Part shown: positions 23,904-27,930 of the stretch, piece after piece | How positions within the stretch are numbered: position 1 is the stretch's first letter | Layout of the letters: every line of letters starts with the position of its first letter | From: Eubacterium sp. CAG:251 | GTDB taxonomy: Bacteria > Bacillota > Clostridia > Oscillospirales > Acutalibacteraceae | Assembly: GCA_000436835.1 (NCBI GenBank) | Contig: FR889161.1 | Coordinates: 255,628-283,557 of the forward strand | Direction of reading: 5' to 3' | Length of the DNA stretch: 27,930 nt | Translations under genes and position numbers: made by a program | Notes under the pieces: model-generated | What the model saw: the letters and a program-made list of their open reading frames with translations, nothing else | What the model was told of the DNA's origin: nothing | Database searches by the model: none

Positions 23904-23942
23904 CAACATTTAATCAAAAAAATAAATACCTCAAAGCCATTA

Positions 23943-23969
23943 ACTAATATTTTTTTATGTCATAGTATG
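23943..23969 (+). promoter_or_regulatory. Sigma-K-like sporulation promoter of dpaAB
   Basis: AC (23943-23944), 16 bases and CATAGTATG (23961-23969) fit the Bacillus mother-cell sigma-K pattern (AC, 16-17 bases, CATAnnnTA) with one late mismatch. No better sigma-A promoter is visible directly upstream. In Bacillus the dipicolinate synthase operon is a known sigma-K target. Confidence 0.55.
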
Positions 23970-23995
23970 TAAAAAGAACTTTTGGAGTTGAAAAT

Positions 23996-24724
23996 ATGAA
24001 TTTTATTATTCCTTATTATTGTGACGAAAGGCTGAAATATACGCAAAAGTATCTAAAAAATGCAGGATATAACGAAGTCTTTGACAAAAGCGAAGCAAAT
24101 TTTGCCGTGTTTGCGCCAGCCTGCGACAAAGAAATGTTTAAAGGGTATGAAAATGTGCACGTATTTTACGGTGTCGGTGATTATGATAAAAAATATAAAA
24201 ACTGTTACGATTACAATAAAAGAGATGATTTTAAATACAAAAATGCAATTTTGACAAGTGAAGGTGCAATAGCGCTTTATAAAGAAAACAGCAACAAAGC
24301 TATTTATGGCTCAAATATCTTAATTACCGGCTTCGGCAAAATAGGAAAATCGCTTTGCAATGTATTAAAGGCAATGGGCAGTAAGTTAACAATTTGTGCA
24401 AGAAGTGATATTAACAAAGCACAAGCAAAAACAATTGCCGACAAGGTCATTGATTTTAAAGCTTTACAATGTCAAAACTACGATATAATTTTCAACACGG
24501 TTCCTGCAATATATTTCACAAAAAAAGAAATTGATACATTTAAAAACGATATTATATATATAGAACTTGCGTCATTCCCCGGTGGAATTGATAAGCACTA
24601 TGCGAAAATCAAAAGCATTGATATAATTGACGGCTCAAAGCTTCCGTCAAGATACAGTAAAATCAGCGCCGGATATTTAATCGGCGAAACAATAGACAAA
24701 ATGATTAAGGAGGGAAAGAATTGA
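23996..24724 (+). CDS. dpaA: Dipicolinate synthase subunit A
   Basis: A 242-residue SpoVFA-type protein. With DpaB it makes dipicolinic acid from the lysine-pathway intermediate in the mother cell, for loading into the spore core. The Rossmann motif is ITGFGKIGKSLCNVL near 110. The family segments are TSEGAIALYKENS before it, then NTVPAIYFTKKEID and IELASFPGGID, followed by SAGYLIGETI at the C-terminus. It is about 50 residues shorter than Bacillus SpoVFA, with the loss near the N-terminus. TGGAG precedes the ATG. The stop overlaps the dpaB start by four bases. Its presence shows that the organism can probably sporulate. Confidence 0.93.
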   Translation: MNFIIPYYCDERLKYTQKYLKNAGYNEVFDKSEANFAVFAPACDKEMFKGYENVHVFYGVGDYDKKYKNCYDYNKRDDFKYKNAILTSEGAIALYKENSNKAIYGSNILITGFGKIGKSLCNVLKAMGSKLTICARSDINKAQAKTIADKVIDFKALQCQNYDIIFNTVPAIYFTKKEIDTFKNDIIYIELASFPGGIDKHYAKIKSIDIIDGSKLPSRYSKISAGYLIGETIDKMIKEGKN

Positions 24725-25284
24725 AAATCGGATATTGCCTGACAGGCTCATTTTGTACATTTGGCAAAGCAATAAAAGTTATTGAAGAACTCGTAAATAA
24801 AGGACACGAAGTTACTCCTATTATGAGCGAAAATGCATATAATACAGATACACGCTTCGCAAAGGCGATTGATATACAAAACAAGCTTATTGAAATTACG
24901 GGAAACAGCATTATTCACACAATAGAAAAAGCAGAGCCGATAGGACCTAAAAAAATGTTTGACGTCCTTGCAGTTGTTCCCTGCACATCAAACACTCTTG
25001 CGAAGCTTGCAAACGGTATAGTAGATACAACTGTTACTATGGCTGTAAAAAGTCATTTAAGAAACAACAATCCCGTTGTAATCGGTGTTTCAACCAACGA
25101 TGCGCTCGGCGCAGCGGCAAAAAATATAGGTGCACTTTTAAACTATAAAAATTATTATTTCGTGCCGTTTGGAATGGACAATTATGAAAAAAAACCTAAG
25201 AGTATGGTTTGCGATTTTGATAAGGTTTGCCAAGCAATCGAAAAAGCACAAAAAGGTGAAGAAATAATAAAAAAAATATATTGA
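24721..25284 (+). CDS. dpaB: Dipicolinate synthase subunit B (flavoprotein fold)
   Basis: A 187-residue SpoVFB-type protein of the flavoprotein (HFCD) superfamily, the partner of DpaA in making dipicolinic acid. The N-terminal IGYCLTGSFCTFGKA and the middle LAVVPCTSNTLAKLANGIVDT are the family signatures, and GVSTNDALGAAAKNIG follows. The start is TTG at 24721 with AGGGA upstream. It overlaps the dpaA stop as TTGA, so translation is coupled. No terminator hairpin follows; the potA promoter begins at the dpaB stop codon, so read-through into potA is possible. Confidence 0.93.
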   Translation: MKIGYCLTGSFCTFGKAIKVIEELVNKGHEVTPIMSENAYNTDTRFAKAIDIQNKLIEITGNSIIHTIEKAEPIGPKKMFDVLAVVPCTSNTLAKLANGIVDTTVTMAVKSHLRNNNPVVIGVSTNDALGAAAKNIGALLNYKNYYFVPFGMDNYEKKPKSMVCDFDKVCQAIEKAQKGEEIIKKIY

Positions 25285-25309
25285 CTTTTTTATACTAATT
25301 ATATATATT
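25281..25309 (+). promoter_or_regulatory. Sigma-A promoter of potABC
   Basis: TTGACT (25281-25286), a 17-base spacer and TATATT (25304-25309). The TGA within the -35 is the dpaB stop. An inverted repeat ACTAAT, seven bases, ATTAGT (25294-25312) covers the -10. The start would be near 25316. Confidence 0.7.
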
Positions 25310-25318
25310 AGTCGTATG

Positions 25319-25349
25319 GCGTTTTTGAAAAGCGCTAAATCGGGTTAGC
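25319..25349 (+). promoter_or_regulatory. potA leader with two overlapping hairpins
   Basis: Hairpin 1 (25319-25335) pairs GCGTTTT with AAAGCGC over a three-base loop, with one G-U pair. Hairpin 2 (25334-25349) pairs GCTAA with TTAGC over ATCGGG. They share the bases GC at 25334-25335, so only one can form fully. The second ends four bases before the GAGGA ribosome binding site. I do not recognise a known riboswitch class. A control role is inferred. Confidence 0.45.
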
Positions 25350-25366
25350 AAATGAGGATGTGCATA

Positions 25367-26503
25367 TTGGAAAAGATAATAGACCTTAAAGATATCACTG
25401 TAAAATACGGTGAAAATGTAGTATTGGATAAGTTAAATCTCTATATAAACAAAAAAGAGTTTATAACGTTGCTTGGTCCTTCGGGTTGCGGAAAAACAAC
25501 CACTCTTCGTTGCATTGCAGGTTTCATTGAGCCTGACGGCGGCGATATTATTTTTGAAGGAAAAAGAATTAATGATGTTCCGCCTCACAAAAGAAAGGTG
25601 AACACCATTTTTCAACGTTATGCTCTTTTTTCTCATTTAAATGTATATGAGAACATTGCCTTTGGCTTAAAGCTTCAAAAAAAACCAAAAAGCGAAATAA
25701 GAAAAACCGTTGCCGAAATGCTCGAACTTGTAAACCTTAAAGGCTTTGAAAAGAGAAGCATTGACTCACTTTCAGGCGGACAGCAACAAAGGGTTGCAAT
25801 AGCAAGAGCGCTCGCTAATTCACCGCACGTGCTTTTACTTGACGAGCCGCTCGGTGCGCTTGACTTGAAGCTTAGAAAAGATATGCAAACTGAACTTAAG
25901 GCAATTCAAAAAAGACTTGGAATTACTTTCATTTATGTAACTCACGACCAAGAGGAAGCTCTCTCTATGTCTGACACGGTCGTTGTTATGGACAAGGGCA
26001 AAATTCAACAAATAGGAACACCTGAAGATATTTATAACGAACCTGTAAATGCATTTGTTGCAGATTTTATAGGAGAGTCAAACATTGTTGACGCAATAAT
26101 GATAAAGGATTATCTTGTATCGTTTGGCGGCGTAACGTTTGAATGTCTTGACAGCGGTTTTGGCGAAAATGCATTTGTTGAAGCGGTAGTAAGGCCTGAA
26201 GATATTAAGATTGTAAAAAAAGGCAGCAAAGCTTCACTCCCCGGTAAAATCACAAGTGTCACATTCAAAGGTGTCCATTTTGAAATACTTGTTGACGTGG
26301 GCGGTTTCATTTGGATGATACAAACTATTGAACATCACAAAGTCGGCGAAGAAATTGGAATGTATATTGAGCCTGATGCAATTCACATTATGAACAGAAG
26401 TGAATATAGCGGCGAATTTGGCGATTATTCATACTTTTCGGACGAAATGGACCATATCAGTGATGCATCATACAATTGGGAGGAAGAAAATGAAGAAGAA
26501 TAA
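25367..26503 (+). CDS. potA: Spermidine/putrescine ABC importer, ATPase subunit
   Basis: A 378-residue ABC ATPase. Walker A is GPSGCGKT (37-44), the Q-loop lies in IFQRYALF, the signature is LSGGQQQRVAIARAL, Walker B is LLLDEPLGALD, and the H-loop is YVTHDQEEALS. A TOBE-type domain follows from about residue 240, with EAVVRPEDIKIV. Together with PotB and PotC it fits the polyamine importer family. I chose the TTG at 25367 because GAGGA (25354-25358) lies 8 bases upstream; the in-frame ATG at 25352 has no ribosome binding site. The C-terminal tail (about 30 residues) is strongly acidic, which is unusual. The end overlaps potB by 14 bases. Confidence 0.9.
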   Translation: MEKIIDLKDITVKYGENVVLDKLNLYINKKEFITLLGPSGCGKTTTLRCIAGFIEPDGGDIIFEGKRINDVPPHKRKVNTIFQRYALFSHLNVYENIAFGLKLQKKPKSEIRKTVAEMLELVNLKGFEKRSIDSLSGGQQQRVAIARALANSPHVLLLDEPLGALDLKLRKDMQTELKAIQKRLGITFIYVTHDQEEALSMSDTVVVMDKGKIQQIGTPEDIYNEPVNAFVADFIGESNIVDAIMIKDYLVSFGGVTFECLDSGFGENAFVEAVVRPEDIKIVKKGSKASLPGKITSVTFKGVHFEILVDVGGFIWMIQTIEHHKVGEEIGMYIEPDAIHIMNRSEYSGEFGDYSYFSDEMDHISDASYNWEEENEEE

Positions 26504-27317
26504 GCTTTCCTCTCTTGCAGACAAACCATATCTTGTTTGGTCAATATTATTTATAATTGCCCCCTTACTTATGGTTGCATACTATGCGCTTACCGATAAA
26601 AGCGGCGCCTTTTCACTTGCGAGTGTAGAACAAATTCCGACATATATCACTACAATTTTGCTTTCTGTTTTATACGGTGTTGCGGCAACTGCTATATGTT
26701 TGGTTTTAGGATTTCCGTTTGCATATATTTTTTCAAAAGCTCCGCAAAAATATAAAAATATTGTTGTTCTTCTTGTTATGCTTCCTATGTGGATGAATTT
26801 TCTTATCAGAACTTACAGTTGGATGACAATATTGGGCGATTCAGGTGTAATCAACACAATTTTAAATGTGCTCGGCTTAAAGCAATTAAAGCTCATTAAT
26901 AACGGTGCGGCAGTTATACTCGGAATGGTTTATAACTTTTTACCATATATGATTTTGCCTATTTTTTCCGTATTAACAAAGCTTGACAATTCGCTTATTG
27001 AAGCAGCTCAAGATTTAGGCTCAAACAAATTTGAAGTTATTAAAAACGTAATAATTCCCCTTTCAAAACCCGGCATTTTAAGCGGAATAACTATGGTATT
27101 CGTGCCTTGCGTTTCAACATTTTATATCACTCAAAAGCTTGGCGGCGGGCAAGTTGTTCTTATAGGTGACGTTATTGAAACTCAATTTCAAAGCGCAAAT
27201 AACTACAATTTAGGTGCGGCACTTTCGTTTGTATTGATGATATTAATTTTCATTTGCCTTGGCGTTATGAATTACTTTGGTGCTGATGAAAATGGCGACG
27301 GAGGTGTAATTATATGA
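26490..27317 (+). CDS. potB: Spermidine/putrescine ABC importer, permease PotB
   Basis: A 275-residue inner-membrane permease with about six helices. The first is at about residues 12-30 (LVWSILFIIAPLLMVAYYA), and others follow from residue 52. The EAA motif that docks on the ATPase is EAAQDLGSNKFEVIKNVIIP (about 171-190). I start at the ATG at 26490, with GGGAGGAAG upstream inside the potA end; the reading frame is open further up, but only over potA. The stop overlaps the potC ATG by four bases. Polyamine import is the most likely role, judged by family likeness. Confidence 0.92.
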   Translation: MKKNKLSSLADKPYLVWSILFIIAPLLMVAYYALTDKSGAFSLASVEQIPTYITTILLSVLYGVAATAICLVLGFPFAYIFSKAPQKYKNIVVLLVMLPMWMNFLIRTYSWMTILGDSGVINTILNVLGLKQLKLINNGAAVILGMVYNFLPYMILPIFSVLTKLDNSLIEAAQDLGSNKFEVIKNVIIPLSKPGILSGITMVFVPCVSTFYITQKLGGGQVVLIGDVIETQFQSANNYNLGAALSFVLMILIFICLGVMNYFGADENGDGGVII

Positions 27318-27930
27318 AAAAGAAAACACCTTTTATATCGAAACTTTATGTTGCACTTATTTTTGTATTTTTGTATGCACCAATAGCAGTTATGATGCTT
27401 TTTTCATTAAATTCTACATCAAGCACATATATTTTTTCCGGCTTTTCAACACATTGGTACAACGAGATGTTTAAAGACACAGTCGCTGTTCAGGCATTAA
27501 AAAATACGGTTTTACTTGCCGTTTGCACAGCGCTTGTATCTACCGTTTTGGGTGTGCTTGCGGCAGTCGGATTGTTCAATTCAAAATCAAAGCTTTACAA
27601 AAGTGCCATGATGACAACAACAAATATTCCTATGATGAATCCCGAAATTGTAACCGGTATTGCAATGATGCTTTTATTTGTTTTTGCAGGCTCTCTTGTA
27701 AACAAAAGCGATATTTTAGGCTTTTGGACGCTTTTAATTGCTCATGTAACATTTGCGCTTCCTTATGTAATTTTAAATGTTATACCTAAGTTAAAACAAT
27801 TTGATATGCATGTTTATGAAGCGGCTCTTGACCTTGGATGTAAACCGATAAAAGCATTTTTCAAAGTAGTTATGCCGGAAATTTTAAGCGGAATTATTAC
27901 AGGTTGTGTTATGAGTTTTACTCTTTCCCT
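27314..27930 (+). CDS. potC: Spermidine/putrescine ABC importer, permease PotC (3' end outside window)
   Basis: The gene starts at the ATG overlapping the potB stop (ATGA) and runs off the right edge, leaving 205 complete codons. The protein begins MKKKTPFISKLYVALIFVFL, a basic start leading into the first helix. NTVLLAVCTALVSTVLGVLAAVG is split over the second. The docking motif EAALDLGCKPIKAFFKVVMP is near residue 175. This matches PotC-type permeases, the partner of PotB. The rest of the gene, and probably the substrate-binding protein potD, would lie beyond the window. Confidence 0.9.
   Translation, partial: MKKKTPFISKLYVALIFVFLYAPIAVMMLFSLNSTSSTYIFSGFSTHWYNEMFKDTVAVQALKNTVLLAVCTALVSTVLGVLAAVGLFNSKSKLYKSAMMTTTNIPMMNPEIVTGIAMMLLFVFAGSLVNKSDILGFWTLLIAHVTFALPYVILNVIPKLKQFDMHVYEAALDLGCKPIKAFFKVVMPEILSGIITGCVMSFTLS

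Noticed and set aside
25352..25366. ATG at 25352 as potA start
   Set aside because: No ribosome binding site precedes it. Its own first codons contain the GAGGA that serves the TTG at 25367. It remains possible but less likely.
1..27930. Mobile elements, CRISPR arrays, tRNA or rRNA genes
   Set aside because: I saw no spaced direct repeats, transposase or integrase motifs, terminal repeats or tRNA-like folds. Gene order and style look like a stable chromosome core.

Overview
This window looks like a low-GC, spore-forming Bacillota chromosome, most likely a gut-type Clostridia of the Oscillospiraceae/Ruminococcaceae kind. That assignment is an inference. It rests on the dipicolinate synthase pair (sporulation), Rex, RNase M5, TmcAL, a YdbC/PC4-type small protein, strong AGGAGG ribosome binding sites, AT-rich sigma-A promoters and frequent TTG starts. 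Nothing in the window looks mobile: there is no IS element, phage gene, CRISPR array, tRNA or rRNA. Coding density is high, and 25 protein genes are supported, two of them cut by the window edges.

Left part (1-5450). A ClpP/TepA-like protease gene runs off the left edge on the minus strand. Divergent to it is a plus-strand run: aconitase, isocitrate dehydrogenase, the NADH-sensing repressor Rex and an unrecognised NHL-propeller-like protein. It ends at a strong bidirectional terminator. The first two enzymes are the oxidative citrate-to-2-oxoglutarate branch, which in such anaerobes mainly feeds glutamate. A long imperfect palindrome covers the -10 element of its promoter.

Middle minus-strand blocks (5465-16933). 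alaS, hit, a purine-type phosphoribosyltransferase, ldh and lepB form one tight minus-strand run. Upstream are ydbC and ackA. ackA is divergent to tmcAL, which makes an acetate-dependent tRNA modification. tmcAL converges on rnmV, and the two 3' ends overlap.

lacZ block (13368-20277). A large GH2 beta-galactosidase gene has its own sigma-A promoter, with a perfect 12-bp-arm palindrome lying over the -10 and a second inverted repeat downstream. Four bases after its stop comes comEC, followed without room for a promoter by holA (DNA polymerase III delta) and rnmV (5S rRNA maturation). The sequence therefore suggests a sugar-regulated promoter heading an operon with essential genes. ComEC retains a C-terminal metallo-beta-lactamase-like fold in which the HxHxDH metal motif reads NxNxDN.

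Right part (20217-27930). A FemABX-type peptidoglycan aminoacyltransferase and a divergent alanine-racemase-family enzyme are co-transcribed and converge on murC, making a cell-wall cluster. dpaA-dpaB (dipicolinate synthase) follows a sigma-K-like promoter. The spermidine/putrescine importer genes potA-potB-potC overlap one another and follow a sigma-A promoter with a short hairpin leader. potC runs off the right edge.

No wholly new multi-gene system is evident. The most unusual signals are the lacZ-headed operon and its operator, the altered ComEC metal site, the palindrome before the acn-icd-rex operon, the unrecognised fourth gene of that operon, and the potA leader.
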